Shown here piece by piece: positions 8,061 to 16,801 of a stretch of DNA of 54,620 nt (its first letter is position 1; every line of letters starts with the position of its first letter). A model generated the notes under the pieces. It was not told the DNA's origin. It made no database searches and saw only the letters and a program-made list of their open reading frames with translations. This DNA is from a virus. The translations under genes were made by a program, and so were the position numbers. The stretch covers positions 1 to 54,620 of IMG/VR virus record IMGVR_UViG_3300004369_000597; one strand, given 5' to 3'.

Positions 8061-8774
8061 TTACTTACCGTTACTCGACCAAACATTGTCTGTGCTTCTA
8101 ATGTCTTTAGCAATGTCTGGTCTTAAATAATTCATTAGTAAGATTGATCGTTTTTTAGATAGTTTTAAAGGCATTGTAGAATGCATCAATCTAGTATTAT
8201 AAAACAACATTGAACCAACTGGCATGTCTAGTTGAATTGCATTCTCCATAAACTCATTATCATAAAAACCTTCGTAACATTCTTGTATTGGCCAATCTTT
8301 TTTGTGACTGTCAAGTAACAAACCTGTTGCTCCTGTATCTTTATCCAAATCTTCTAATGGTATAATAACTTGGATACCCATTAATTCGTTGTTACCTTCT
8401 GCAACTAGATTATTGTATTTTTTAAATCGGTGTGGTGTATCTACGTGGGGACTTACCCAACGAGACGGTCCATTGATAGTAACAATATCACTTGCATAGA
8501 ATTCTGCGTCAGGTAAATATTGTTGAAGAATCGGTGCAATAATTTTATCTATTTCTTTTACTTCGTGCCAATCATCTGTGAGTTGTGACCACCATACGGC
8601 AATGCCAAATAACTTTTTACATGCATCGCCTTCAGCATATTCTTTTTTGTGTGTAGATGCTCTTACAGGATACAGCATATCTTTTTTACTGTTGATAGAA
8701 TTGATAAAATGCATTGGTACAATATCAGTAACTTGATCGTAACCTCTGCCGTTGTGAGTTAGCGTGTCATTCAT
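8061..8774 (-). CDS. 2-oxoglutarate/Fe(II) dioxygenase, phytanoyl-CoA hydroxylase-like
   Basis: 237 residues. The iron-binding facial triad is visible: H110-V-D112 and the distal H198 (RLMHST), with R209 placed to bind 2-oxoglutarate. The order and spacing fit PhyH-type or related double-stranded beta-helix oxygenases. It would hydroxylate an unknown substrate using O2 and 2-oxoglutarate. It is transcribed directly before the radical SAM fusion, whose C-terminal domain is its degenerate paralogue, so the two probably act on the same substrate (inference). Such oxygenases are common in marine T4-like phages. Confidence 0.82.
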   Translation of the reverse strand: MNDTLTHNGRGYDQVTDIVPMHFINSINSKKDMLYPVRASTHKKEYAEGDACKKLFGIAVWWSQLTDDWHEVKEIDKIIAPILQQYLPDAEFYASDIVTINGPSRWVSPHVDTPHRFKKYNNLVAEGNNELMGIQVIIPLEDLDKDTGATGLLLDSHKKDWPIQECYEGFYDNEFMENAIQLDMPVGSMLFYNTRLMHSTMPLKLSKKRSILLMNYLRPDIAKDIRSTDNVWSSNGK

Positions 8775-8775
8775 T

Positions 8776-9180
8776 TTAATTCCATCTTAGTTCAGTCCAA
8801 AGTTTTTCTTCGTCACTGACCAAATATATTCTAAATTCTTTTTGCCGTTCATCGTTAGCCCAACACCAATGCTGATTTAAATCTGCCTCAATGCCTAATG
8901 GTGTATGATAATGCATTTCCATATAGTCTTTGTGATCACATGATGGACCCCACGTGTCCCAACACCATTGTCTAAGAACAGTAAAGTCTACTATTCTATT
9001 TATCCTAGTATCTACTCTAGTTTGAGCCGAATACATTGAATTATTAAATCGTATATAGTCGGGTCGATTTGGGTTACGTAATTTTAAATACCATTTAAAT
9101 AAATGGTTACCGGTATGTCTACCATCTAATTTGGCAAACTGTATACCGGACAATATTTTATGATCTTTTACATTGATCAT
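8776..9180 (-). CDS. Conserved hypothetical protein, Trp/His-rich
   Basis: 134 residues, unusually rich in Trp, His and Arg (for example CWDTWGPSCDHKDYMEMHYH). No family recognised. It starts with a TAATG overlap with the zinc-finger gene upstream and ends one base before the start of the dioxygenase gene, so it belongs to that operon. The His/Cys clusters could bind a metal, but no clear site pattern is present. Confidence 0.65.
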   Translation of the reverse strand: MINVKDHKILSGIQFAKLDGRHTGNHLFKWYLKLRNPNRPDYIRFNNSMYSAQTRVDTRINRIVDFTVLRQWCWDTWGPSCDHKDYMEMHYHTPLGIEADLNQHWCWANDERQKEFRIYLVSDEEKLWTELRWN

Positions 9181-9890
9181 TAATACCCTGCCTGCTGTAG
9201 TAACTCCTTAACTTCAGGAATAATATTAGAATCTCTTTTAAACTTGATTGCCCACTTTTCAGGATCAATATATTCTAAGATCATTTTTTGTTGCAGTTCT
9301 TCTAACTGACCTAAAAATTCTAATCCAGACTCACTGTGATAAAGCATCCAAGGTGAGATTCTGCCTGTCGTTACTTCATAACAAATACGATTGCGAGGAC
9401 CATAACGTAAACAATCTTTGTTTTGTATTTTTTCATCCTGTGCAATCTTAATTGTAGTTTCAATACTACGTGCAATTGCATCTAATGGGTCTTCATCTTT
9501 CAAGTGTTCGATAACAAACTTTGTGTAGTTTGTATCGCTAGTCCACTTGTCAATCTTAATTTGATTTTTAAGCAACCAATCTGCATAACGATTAACATTA
9601 ATAACATTGACGTTTACACAATAATGACCAAACTTAACAAAGGCTAGATAATAAGAACTTTTGATAAAGTCCAAATACGTCTTTTGTTTTTTGCTGGCTG
9701 TGTTCTTAAGATAAAAGTTTAACCATGCTTGAAACCCAATACGATTACCTTTTAAATCCTTGTCACCCCATCTGCGTTTGTTTTCACATAGATGTTTATC
9801 CATCGTAGACTCACGCACAAATCCACGTCCACAAAACTCACAGCCGAACTCAGTTACCAAGTTCTTTTTCGTACTGTTCGATTGTTTCAT
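9180..9890 (-). CDS. C2H2 zinc-finger-like conserved phage protein
   Basis: About 236 residues from ATG 9890; GTG 9905 and a TTG a few codons inside are alternatives. Near the N-terminus is a C2H2-like finger, CEFCGRGFVRESTMDKHLC, that is CxxC-x12-HxxxC. The rest is helical with a conserved-looking tail (WAIKFKRDSNIIPEVKELL). I recall homologues with this architecture in many marine T4-like myoviruses, lacking a known function; nucleic-acid binding is the obvious guess. The 5' end overlaps the preceding gene by about 41 bp. Location beside clamp-loader and UvsW genes suggests DNA metabolism. Confidence 0.7.
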   Translation of the reverse strand: MKQSNSTKKNLVTEFGCEFCGRGFVRESTMDKHLCENKRRWGDKDLKGNRIGFQAWLNFYLKNTASKKQKTYLDFIKSSYYLAFVKFGHYCVNVNVINVNRYADWLLKNQIKIDKWTSDTNYTKFVIEHLKDEDPLDAIARSIETTIKIAQDEKIQNKDCLRYGPRNRICYEVTTGRISPWMLYHSESGLEFLGQLEELQQKMILEYIDPEKWAIKFKRDSNIIPEVKELLQQAGY

Positions 9891-10443
9891 CACTAACAAG
9901 GTCACTTAATAACTCCAAGTCTTCTATTTTTAAATCAGGAAATTTTTCAGCAAGATACATTTTACGTTTATGTTGTTCGCAAAAGGCATCTGCTATATCT
10001 TTTAAATCACTATCAGAAACTTTGGGATATACTTTTTTATAGTACTCTTTAATTTCTTTTGGTGTTGCTTTGTCTTTTAACTTAGACACACTTTGTCTAA
10101 TGTTTGGGATCCATTGATGATATTGTTTGCCGATACCAGGACTAGCCGCACATAACATCAACCATTGCAGTTTAGGATGCTTCATTACGTTCTCGTTAAA
10201 CAAATAACGATTGGCATGATAGTCTACGCTTTGCAGATAGTATTGAGATACAGCAGACTTACCTTTTACTGCACTGATCCAGTGTAGCATCATAAAAGGA
10301 ACAAACTTCTTTTGTTGTTCTGGCGTTAATCTGTCGTAGTATCCATAATCTTTTTGATCGACTGCCGCAATTGCTTCAAACAAGTTAAAGTCTTGCCCTT
10401 GTAGTTTTTCATCACTTGGTGTCTTTGTTTTTCTTTTCGCCAT
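9850..10443 (-). CDS. 62: Probable clamp-loader small subunit (gp62-like)
   Basis: 197 helical residues. The layout resembles gp62 of T4-like phages: an N-terminal segment with FVPFMMLHWIS, a block YYLQSVDYHANRY, then LQWLMLCAASPGIGKQYHQW followed by an IKEYYKK helix and a basic helix. In gp62 proteins a hydrophobic block and a GK-(RY/F)-xxW element occupy the same places. Gp62 pairs with gp44 to load the sliding clamp. No gp44 or gp45 gene is in the window, so context support is partial. The start overlaps the upstream 56-aa gene by 32 bp. Confidence 0.5.
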   Translation of the reverse strand: MAKRKTKTPSDEKLQGQDFNLFEAIAAVDQKDYGYYDRLTPEQQKKFVPFMMLHWISAVKGKSAVSQYYLQSVDYHANRYLFNENVMKHPKLQWLMLCAASPGIGKQYHQWIPNIRQSVSKLKDKATPKEIKEYYKKVYPKVSDSDLKDIADAFCEQHKRKMYLAEKFPDLKIEDLELLSDLVSDETIEQYEKELGN

Positions 10444-10582
10444 CTTTATATTCTTGTGGAGTAGTCATTATAACTTCTATAGCATCGTGGCTAGGCTTAT
10501 TCTTACCGAATATCTTTTCCCAGTTATCTTTATATGCTTTTTGATTTGCACCTTTACGAGGCGCAGAGCCTTTCCCTGCCAT
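10412..10582 (-). CDS. Small conserved phage protein, 56 aa
   Basis: A short gene, ATG 10582 to TGA 10412, starting MAGKGSAPRKGANQKAYKDN and continuing WEKIFGK. Small phage proteins beginning with a (K)GS-x-R-P/K element and containing an 'xxxIFG' motif are widespread, so I consider this real despite its length. It begins by TAATG overlap with the stop of the upstream 166-aa gene and overlaps the gp62-like gene by 32 bp. Function unknown. Confidence 0.7.
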   Translation of the reverse strand: MAGKGSAPRKGANQKAYKDNWEKIFGKNKPSHDAIEVIMTTPQEYKDGEKKNKDTK

Positions 10583-11082
10583 TAGAACACCTGTGCATAG
10601 TCAACGATTTCGCAGTTTCTACTAATCTCTTTTACAAAGTAAATACATCTAGGTTGAGGACCATCATCGATTGGTACACAGAGAAACTGCCCGTTACGCA
10701 ATCGAGGAGCATACCAAGTTACATCTGAATAGATGTCAACAATTTCAATCGGAGCAAATGCCGGAGAGAACGATGACAGTGGATTAAACATAAACACTGA
10801 AAAGCCTCTGTCATTTAAACTAGAAAGAGGTAGCGTTTCTAAATCACCGCCGTCTTCATCACCGATTAATACTTGCCAATCAACTGGCATTTTAAGAGTC
10901 TTGTCACTAACCTTTAATACAACAGCCGGGGCATTAAAAGATTCTAAAAAGATTAGCGGGATATAATAATAATCGACAAAACTAGGATTAGAATTATCTA
11001 AAATAGCAAATCGAAGGTCATCGATTTCTTCTGGTAACGTTTCTAAATTATAAAATTCGTTTTCTAATGTTAATATTCTCAT
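10582..11082 (-). CDS. Conserved hypothetical phage protein, 166 aa
   Basis: Acidic protein with a hydrophobic core and a conserved-looking C-terminal stretch (RCIYFVKEISRNCEIVDYAQ). I recall similar proteins next to UvsW in T4-like marine phages, but know no function. A promoter-like pair (TTGAAT, 17 bp, TACAAT) ends 7 nt before the ATG, so a transcript from it would begin at or next to the start codon. It ends in TAATG with the small 56-aa gene. Confidence 0.65.
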   Translation of the reverse strand: MRILTLENEFYNLETLPEEIDDLRFAILDNSNPSFVDYYYIPLIFLESFNAPAVVLKVSDKTLKMPVDWQVLIGDEDGGDLETLPLSSLNDRGFSVFMFNPLSSFSPAFAPIEIVDIYSDVTWYAPRLRNGQFLCVPIDDGPQPRCIYFVKEISRNCEIVDYAQVF

Positions 11083-11088
11083 AGTGTT

Positions 11089-11117
11089 ATTGTATCTTCT
11101 CCAGTTAGATAATTCAA
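11089..11117 (-). promoter_or_regulatory. Putative sigma70-type promoter (TTGAAT-17-TACAAT)
   Basis: Minus strand: -35 TTGAAT at 11117-11112 and -10 TACAAT at 11094-11089, spacing 17. The predicted transcription start is at about 11082, the ATG itself. It sits in the short gap between UvsW and the 166-aa gene. It is a weaker match than the TTGACA promoters elsewhere in the window. Confidence 0.35.
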
Positions 11118-11131
11118 GTTATTCGGTAACC

Positions 11132-12586
11132 TTAGTAGTTTAATTTTTCTATCACAAAGGGATAGTTGGCTTCTCTATAAAAAGCCTTGCGTTGCGTCAA
11201 GTGTCTCTTTGCAAAACGACAAGAACTAGTGATATCCCAAATTTGAACAAAGTCTTTATCTTCTGCTTTGCGAATTCCACGACCAATAGACTGGATGACA
11301 CGAACAAAAGACTTACCAGGCTCAATAAGTATAAGGTTAAAAATACGAGGAATATTAATACCCACACTAGCAACACCATAGGTAGCAACAAGTACTTTTC
11401 CATCAGCCGTTGCAACTTCATCATATTCTTCTTTGCGTTCATTTACTTTGGTGCTCCCTGATATAAAGACAGCATCTTTTATGCGTTTAGTAATTTCATT
11501 ACCTGCATTGATTCTGTCTACTAGGACAAGAGTGTTACCAGAGTCTTTTATTGTATCAATCAAATCGCAAATTTTGTCTAAGCGATTTTCATCTGTCAAT
11601 AAATGTTTCAACTCTGCTTGGTAGTTTTGAAACTCTTGTCCATCTTGCAACTGCACAACATTTACGTGACAGTTAGCAAGTACTCCTTTGTCTTGTAGTT
11701 CGCTGGCTGATAACTTATTAGTTACTCCACCTAAACTTACTAACAAAGCAATACGTTCATATTCTGCTTTAGGAATCGTTCCAGTTAGTCCCCATCTAAT
11801 GGGTACACGTGACATTACTCCTGTTAATAGTTGCTTGAGTGCATCTGCTTTTGCCATATGAACTTCATCAACCATGACACAAACAACATCTTCAATAAAT
11901 TCGTGTATGGTGCAATCAGCACTACCTGCTTTAGTATTCTTCAATAAAATATTTAACGATTGCCAAGTACAAATTGTATGTTGCTTATTATACTCTTTGC
12001 GATCACCAAAATAAACACCAACATCTAGTCCTAAATTTTTGTAGTCTACTTCTGTTTGTGTGACTAGTGACTTGTTTGGTACAATAACAATTGATCTACC
12101 GTATGATTCTATGCTTGCTGACAATGCGGCAGTCATAATAGTCTTGCCAGCGCCGGTTGCTACTTCTTGTATAGACTGCGGGTTCTCTAAAAATCCGTTA
12201 ATAACATCAACTTGATAGTCTCTTAACTTGATAGGTTGCCCTTCGTGTGTATGTCCTTTTGGCCATTTAACGTGAGCAAATGTATCTGTGTCTACTTTAT
12301 TAAACACAAAGGTCGTTGAGTAGTCTCTGAGGTCTTCTAGTTCGATATCATAGTGTAGTTCTTCTAAGATAGGAATGATATCTTCTAATAGATTGATGTA
12401 GGTAGAACCTGCTAATGAAAAATAACTGACCTTTCCGTTCCATCTACCAAGTTTAACACTTGGCATATACCTTGCACCAGGAATTTCATATTCAAATTTT
12501 TTCATGCAGGCTCTACGTGCATCAAGTTCAAGCCCTTCGATTTTTAAATTTACCTCATCTTTAATGATGAGTCTAGCATTTCGCAT
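11132..12586 (-). CDS. uvsW: UvsW RNA-DNA and DNA helicase
   Basis: 484 residues, the expected size for T4-type UvsW. Superfamily 2 motifs are in order: ATGAGKT (143-149, Walker A), VMVDEVHMAKAD (DExH box), GLTGTIP (motif III) and QSIGRGIRK (motif VI). The first 90 residues form the UvsW N-terminal substrate-binding region (GRWNGKVSYF). UvsW unwinds R-loops and branched DNA and helps switch from origin- to recombination-dependent replication. It follows the TonB receptor gene by only 3 nt. Confidence 0.95.
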   Translation of the reverse strand: MRNARLIIKDEVNLKIEGLELDARRACMKKFEYEIPGARYMPSVKLGRWNGKVSYFSLAGSTYINLLEDIIPILEELHYDIELEDLRDYSTTFVFNKVDTDTFAHVKWPKGHTHEGQPIKLRDYQVDVINGFLENPQSIQEVATGAGKTIMTAALSASIESYGRSIVIVPNKSLVTQTEVDYKNLGLDVGVYFGDRKEYNKQHTICTWQSLNILLKNTKAGSADCTIHEFIEDVVCVMVDEVHMAKADALKQLLTGVMSRVPIRWGLTGTIPKAEYERIALLVSLGGVTNKLSASELQDKGVLANCHVNVVQLQDGQEFQNYQAELKHLLTDENRLDKICDLIDTIKDSGNTLVLVDRINAGNEITKRIKDAVFISGSTKVNERKEEYDEVATADGKVLVATYGVASVGINIPRIFNLILIEPGKSFVRVIQSIGRGIRKAEDKDFVQIWDITSSCRFAKRHLTQRKAFYREANYPFVIEKLNY

Positions 12587-12589
12587 AAA

Positions 12590-14185
12590 TTATTCTGGCC
12601 TATATTGTAGTGTCAAAAATATTTGTCTACCACCAGCTCCATAGCCAGGGATAATTTCAATTTCTTTATCTAGTATATCTCTAAACGTAACAGAAAGCAA
12701 ATAGTTGTTGCCCACTGACTTTTGCACACTTAAGTCAAATGAATTAACATTGTCTAATTCTTCAGTATCGTAAGGACTTTGCTTACGATCAAACATACCC
12801 TGATATGTAAGTTTTGCGGTGTAATCTTTTATAATATATGTACCCGATATAACAAACATGTACTTTGCAACACGTGGTTGTTCGGTGTCTGTCCAACCAA
12901 GATGTGTGTGAATCCACGCATTAGGGCTTAGTGTAATCATGTCTGAGTAACGAAAACCCTGCGTGTTATACTTACCTATGTTTACGTATTGATTCTCGTT
13001 AAAATCGTAATCTATGCCTTCGCTAAAACGATAATGAAAGTAAGACAGTTTGTTCCAACCTATTTCGTACCCAATTGATTCTTCGGGTTCTAGTTTAGGA
13101 TTAGGATTAGTCCAAGCGTCACCTCTAAGTTGGTATAGATTTGGATTGCGAAATGACGTACCCAAATTAACGAACAAGCCGTTATTCTCATACCCCACTC
13201 TATATACAAATGCATCTTGTGTTACACGGGAACCAACTTCAAGTCCAAACAATGTTTTTAGTACACCATATATGGCGTAGTTGTCTTCTGTGTCACTATC
13301 GTATTCTTCTTGTTCTGCGGTTACACCAATGATCGCATCACCCATAGTTAAAACAAGATTTGTTCTGTAGTCTGCATACCATCTGTTGGCTTCACTAACC
13401 CAAAAGTTATCAGAGTCAGCAAAATAGTCAGCATCGTTCCAAGTATGGCCCACAGTCCAATTTTCGCTACGTACACTTACTGCCCCGCGTTGACCTTCTT
13501 GCAAGCAATCGTTAGTGTAATCGTAACTGCTGTTCCAGCATTGATCAAAGTCATATTCATAATCGTTAATCATTACGTTTGCAGTGTACGAACCAAAATC
13601 AATGTGTGCCCTTGCAGTTACATTTTTGTAATCGTCTTCTTCATTGTTATCTGTGCGTACACTATCATTAGTTGCAGAAAGGTACGTAAAGTTAAATAAA
13701 TTCTCTAACGAATGGCTAACAAATTGATGATCAGAACCTGCTCTAACTGTAGAACCGGGTTGGATATTGTCATTAATAAAAATAGTACCTGCCAAACTGC
13801 CTGATCCATAAAGGACCGAATTAGGTCCATGTACAATTTTTGCAGTTTCATTTCCTGTTGCTAAGTCGTGCCCAAAATCATACCAACCTGCGCCTGCATC
13901 GTTAGCAGGAACACCATTACGAAATACAGTAGTGTGAATAGGCTGAGTGCCTCGTTCACTGTATCCTGCAAATCCTCCAAACCCACCTGCTACTGTAGTT
14001 GCTGGCATTAAACTTTCTATCAGTGTAACGTCAGTTACTGGATCACTTGTTACGGTGTGTTCTGTTGAACCTGTAACAACAATTGTTTCGATTTCTTCTG
14101 CATGTACTTCATTAAGTAGAAATGCATAAAAAATCATTACGATTGCAAAACCTAATATTTCGATTTTGCCATTTTTAATACTCAT
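12590..14185 (-). CDS. TonB-dependent outer-membrane receptor (phage-borne)
   Basis: 531 residues. Order: signal peptide (about 1-29, hydrophobic GFAIVMIFYAFLL, cleavage after VHA); a TonB-box-like segment IETIVVTG; a plug domain (about 40-150) with the classical KIVHGPNSVLYGSGSLAGTI motif; then a beta-barrel of alternating aromatic strands (for example WNKLSYFHYRFSEGIDY, RNPNLYQLRG) ending LTLQYRPE. Such receptors import siderophores, vitamin B12 or glycans using TonB energy. The barrel of about 380 residues is short for the family (whole receptors usually 600-900 residues). The gene sits inside a phage operon: ATGA overlap with the gene upstream, 3 nt from uvsW. The C-terminus lacks the usual final Phe. 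Substrate unknown. Confidence 0.88.
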   Translation of the reverse strand: MSIKNGKIEILGFAIVMIFYAFLLNEVHAEEIETIVVTGSTEHTVTSDPVTDVTLIESLMPATTVAGGFGGFAGYSERGTQPIHTTVFRNGVPANDAGAGWYDFGHDLATGNETAKIVHGPNSVLYGSGSLAGTIFINDNIQPGSTVRAGSDHQFVSHSLENLFNFTYLSATNDSVRTDNNEEDDYKNVTARAHIDFGSYTANVMINDYEYDFDQCWNSSYDYTNDCLQEGQRGAVSVRSENWTVGHTWNDADYFADSDNFWVSEANRWYADYRTNLVLTMGDAIIGVTAEQEEYDSDTEDNYAIYGVLKTLFGLEVGSRVTQDAFVYRVGYENNGLFVNLGTSFRNPNLYQLRGDAWTNPNPKLEPEESIGYEIGWNKLSYFHYRFSEGIDYDFNENQYVNIGKYNTQGFRYSDMITLSPNAWIHTHLGWTDTEQPRVAKYMFVISGTYIIKDYTAKLTYQGMFDRKQSPYDTEELDNVNSFDLSVQKSVGNNYLLSVTFRDILDKEIEIIPGYGAGGRQIFLTLQYRPE

Positions 14186-15228
14186 AATTTTACCTCTCTT
14201 TGGTTGATGATTTTTATAATTTTACCAGCGCCAGTTACTGGTAATTCATAATAATCGGTTAAACTAATTATTACTGGCATGGACTTTGGTTGTTCGGATG
14301 AAGCAAAAAAATCATTGTATGTATGCCATATAAATTTTTGCATGTCGTATTTATTGAGTATTCGTTCAATGTCTTTATTTGTGTTTTGATCAAACGTGGT
14401 ACTCTTAGGCAAAATCACATCAGTAATGCCTAATTCTTTCATCCACTTCACTGCATCATCAAAGTTACTAATGTTTACTTGCGTTTTAAACTCGGATGCA
14501 AATTTTAGTTTTGGATCATCTGCATAAATGTCTGGCGAAATTGTAATGGCTAACCTTGACAATTTGTACAATGTCATTGGACTGTTATCCATTACAATGT
14601 TATTTTCTTTTATTTTTTCTGCTAATACTTCATTGAGTGCCGCAACTTGATACCCGTCTCCTACTTTGACATAGGTTGGATCCCAATACTTAGTTGACGA
14701 TTTGATTTTGTTTAGTTTATCTACAATAGTTTTTACCTTGCCGTGATACACCGTTTCAAAAAACTGCGGCAAAGTATTATACGCAAGTTTTAAATTAAAC
14801 GTATTGAATTTTGCCTCGTACCTTTTCTTTGCCTTTTGCCATTGCCATTGATTATGAGGTATATTTCTAAATTGATTAATAAAGTCCTTTTTAAAAGGAA
14901 CCTTAATAGTCAAACAATTATCTACACTGTCATAATCAACATTGGCATTTGTGTACTGAGGTAAACTTTCTATGATATCACACTTCCAAGGTAACCTTTT
15001 AAGATCACCCTTATCAAAGCCTGCTTTAGCAAATTGTCGTTGATACTTACTAATCAGTTTATCAAATAGTGCGGCTTGGTTAGATGTGATTTCTTGTTTG
15101 TCGTGGGTTAAGTATTGCAGATTAGCAATGAATTTATAGTCATAGTGGCTTAGACTTATGTTGGGTTCTGCCAACCCAGTCTGAGTCGATAACATAAAAT
15201 AAATGACTTGTTCTTTGCTAGTAAACAT
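14182..15228 (-). CDS. Conserved phage protein with HARP-like/UvsW-N-terminal-like segment
   Basis: About 348 residues from ATG 15228 (a GTG at 15234 is the alternative). Residues around 105-150 (FKKDFINQFRNIPHNQWQWQ and onwards) resemble the pattern of HARP domains of SMARCAL1-type annealing helicases and related UvsW N-termini: an Ile-Pro step, a Trp-rich stretch, then a conserved helix. No helicase motifs are present. It could bind branched DNA as an accessory factor; this is a weak, pattern-level inference. It ends with an ATGA overlap into the TonB receptor gene. Confidence 0.6.
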   Translation of the reverse strand: MFTSKEQVIYFMLSTQTGLAEPNISLSHYDYKFIANLQYLTHDKQEITSNQAALFDKLISKYQRQFAKAGFDKGDLKRLPWKCDIIESLPQYTNANVDYDSVDNCLTIKVPFKKDFINQFRNIPHNQWQWQKAKKRYEAKFNTFNLKLAYNTLPQFFETVYHGKVKTIVDKLNKIKSSTKYWDPTYVKVGDGYQVAALNEVLAEKIKENNIVMDNSPMTLYKLSRLAITISPDIYADDPKLKFASEFKTQVNISNFDDAVKWMKELGITDVILPKSTTFDQNTNKDIERILNKYDMQKFIWHTYNDFFASSEQPKSMPVIISLTDYYELPVTGAGKIIKIINQREVKL

Positions 15229-15274
15229 ATTCACTATTATATAGAACCTTAACTATTAAATCAATTAAAACGGT

Positions 15275-15300
15275 AAAAAAAGGGCGACCGAAGCCGCCCC
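15275..15300 (-). terminator. Intrinsic terminator after the AAA+ gene
   Basis: On the minus strand GGGCGGC-TTCG-GTCGCCC forms a 7-bp stem (one G-U pair) with a UUCG loop, followed directly by seven T. It lies about 22 bp beyond the stop of the AAA+ gene, in the gap before the 348-aa gene. Confidence 0.88.
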
Positions 15301-15322
15301 AACTCCTGACACAGAGTTAAAC

Positions 15323-16357
15323 TTAGACCCTACGCATACAAGTGCTTTCAGCAAGCAGACGCCAGTTAGTAGCACTAACTTTAGTCAAGTCTGCAATCTT
15401 CAACGCCATACGCATAGAAATTTCACGCAACTTAGTTGCATTTTCGGTCATGAAATCAAAGATTTCATCAGACATGAATTCGTTGAAATCATAGTCTGCA
15501 AACAAACCACCATCAACGTCTCTGTCAACTTGACGGATACGCAACATCTTATCACGCTCGGTGTCGATAGTCAGATCAAGGAAGTGACAACGTGACTGAA
15601 GTGCTTCCAAGTGATCCTGCAATTTCTTAGACTTGAGGTGTTCAAACTTCAAGTTAGTGATAAAGATAGCACTACCCTTGAATTCAAATGAGTTTGGGAT
15701 GCCCTCACGATTTAACAGACTAGAGTCAGAGTTCCAGCAGATTTTTCTGCGTTTGCCTGAGTCAAGTGCCGCTTTAAGAATGTTGAGTGCAAGGTCATCT
15801 TGGAATACTGAGTCACAGTCATCAAATACCAAAACGTTTTTTTCGTCTGAGTACTTGTAAAGAACTGCATACAAGCCTAGTGCGGTCATAGCACCTTTGA
15901 CAACCTCATAGCGGATCTTGCGTCCTGCAATTTGATCGAACAGAGTAGCCTGCTCTAGTTGAGATTCGACCCCAAATGACTTACCTACACCAGGAGGACC
16001 TGATACGATCATAGCACGAATATCGCCATTGATAGTAGCCTTAGACATATCGTCCAAGATGTTGAATCTTGTTTTGATTCGATCCATTGCTTCTTCATCA
16101 GTTTCAACTGGTGCTTGAACCTGAAAGCCAATAGCATCATTAGCTATAATCGGTGCTCCGCCTGTGAATACAATGTCGTTAATGGTGTTAACCTTAACCT
16201 TGACATTTTCGATTTGAACATGAGGAAACTGACCGTCATTTTTGACAGTGATGTAGTTGCCTCGCTTACCTTGTTGAAAGCCCTTAACTAGGGTGAATTG
16301 CTGATCGATTACAGGTTGATTTCTGTATTCGCCGAACTTGATAGTTACTGTAGTCAT
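15323..16357 (-). CDS. AAA+ ATPase
   Basis: 344 residues. The first 90 are a separate small domain. The AAA+ module has Walker A GPPGVGKS at 120-127, Walker B VLVFDDCDSVF, and a sensor-1 Asn in AIFITNLKF. It is a type common in marine T4-like phages, with unknown substrate; it is not gp44. It is a monocistronic unit: a sigma70-type promoter at 16397-16425 precedes it, CGGAG precedes the ATG, and an intrinsic terminator follows. The clean promoter suggests early expression. Confidence 0.85.
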   Translation of the reverse strand: MTTVTIKFGEYRNQPVIDQQFTLVKGFQQGKRGNYITVKNDGQFPHVQIENVKVKVNTINDIVFTGGAPIIANDAIGFQVQAPVETDEEAMDRIKTRFNILDDMSKATINGDIRAMIVSGPPGVGKSFGVESQLEQATLFDQIAGRKIRYEVVKGAMTALGLYAVLYKYSDEKNVLVFDDCDSVFQDDLALNILKAALDSGKRRKICWNSDSSLLNREGIPNSFEFKGSAIFITNLKFEHLKSKKLQDHLEALQSRCHFLDLTIDTERDKMLRIRQVDRDVDGGLFADYDFNEFMSDEIFDFMTENATKLREISMRMALKIADLTKVSATNWRLLAESTCMRRV

Positions 16358-16396
16358 ATGTTGCTCCGTGTCAGTGAAGTGTGTGTTAAAGATATA

Positions 16397-16425
16397 ATTA
16401 TAATGGATTTTAGAACCAATGTCAA
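16397..16425 (-). promoter_or_regulatory. Sigma70-type early promoter (TTGACA-17-TATAAT)
   Basis: Minus strand: TTGACA at 16425-16420, exact consensus, 17 bp, TATAAT at 16402-16397, exact consensus. An A-rich run (AAAAAAGG) abuts the -35. It would drive the AAA+ gene starting at 16357 with a leader of about 33 nt. Confidence 0.9.
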
Positions 16426-16431
16426 CCTTTT

Positions 16432-16770
16432 TTAATCGGCCCGTGAACCCATATAAGCCCGAATACCATGATCCTGAAGGACCTTAGCATATGCCCGGGC
16501 ACCAGTTTCCTTGATGTCCATAGACTGGGTCATAGACCCGCCCGGGTTCCAAAGTTGAAGTGATTTAGTGTAAGACTTGCGAAATCCAATTTTCTGAAGG
16601 GCCTTGCCTACCTTGCTATTAGAACGCACCCCGTAAATATCGACCCAAGCAAATCCGCAGTACGGTGTTTCACCGTATTGTGCGATAAAGTCTGATTCTG
16701 CTTTGCGGGCCGCCTCAGTAGCTTCAATGTGCATGTCAATAATTTGTGTTTCAGTGATTGCAGTAGTCAT
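16432..16770 (-). CDS. Conserved hypothetical phage protein, 112 aa
   Basis: A small protein with a conserved-looking C-terminal half (SMTQSMDIKETGARAYAKVL) and a basic central segment. Similar proteins lie near AAA+ genes in other marine phages as far as I recall, but function is unknown. It has its own promoter (16802-16830) and a good ribosome-binding site (GGAG 6 nt before ATG). It ends just upstream of the AAA+ promoter. Confidence 0.7.
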   Translation of the reverse strand: MTTAITETQIIDMHIEATEAARKAESDFIAQYGETPYCGFAWVDIYGVRSNSKVGKALQKIGFRKSYTKSLQLWNPGGSMTQSMDIKETGARAYAKVLQDHGIRAYMGSRAD

Positions 16771-16801
16771 AATGATCTCCGTTTTCTCAGTCTATGTGTA
16801 C

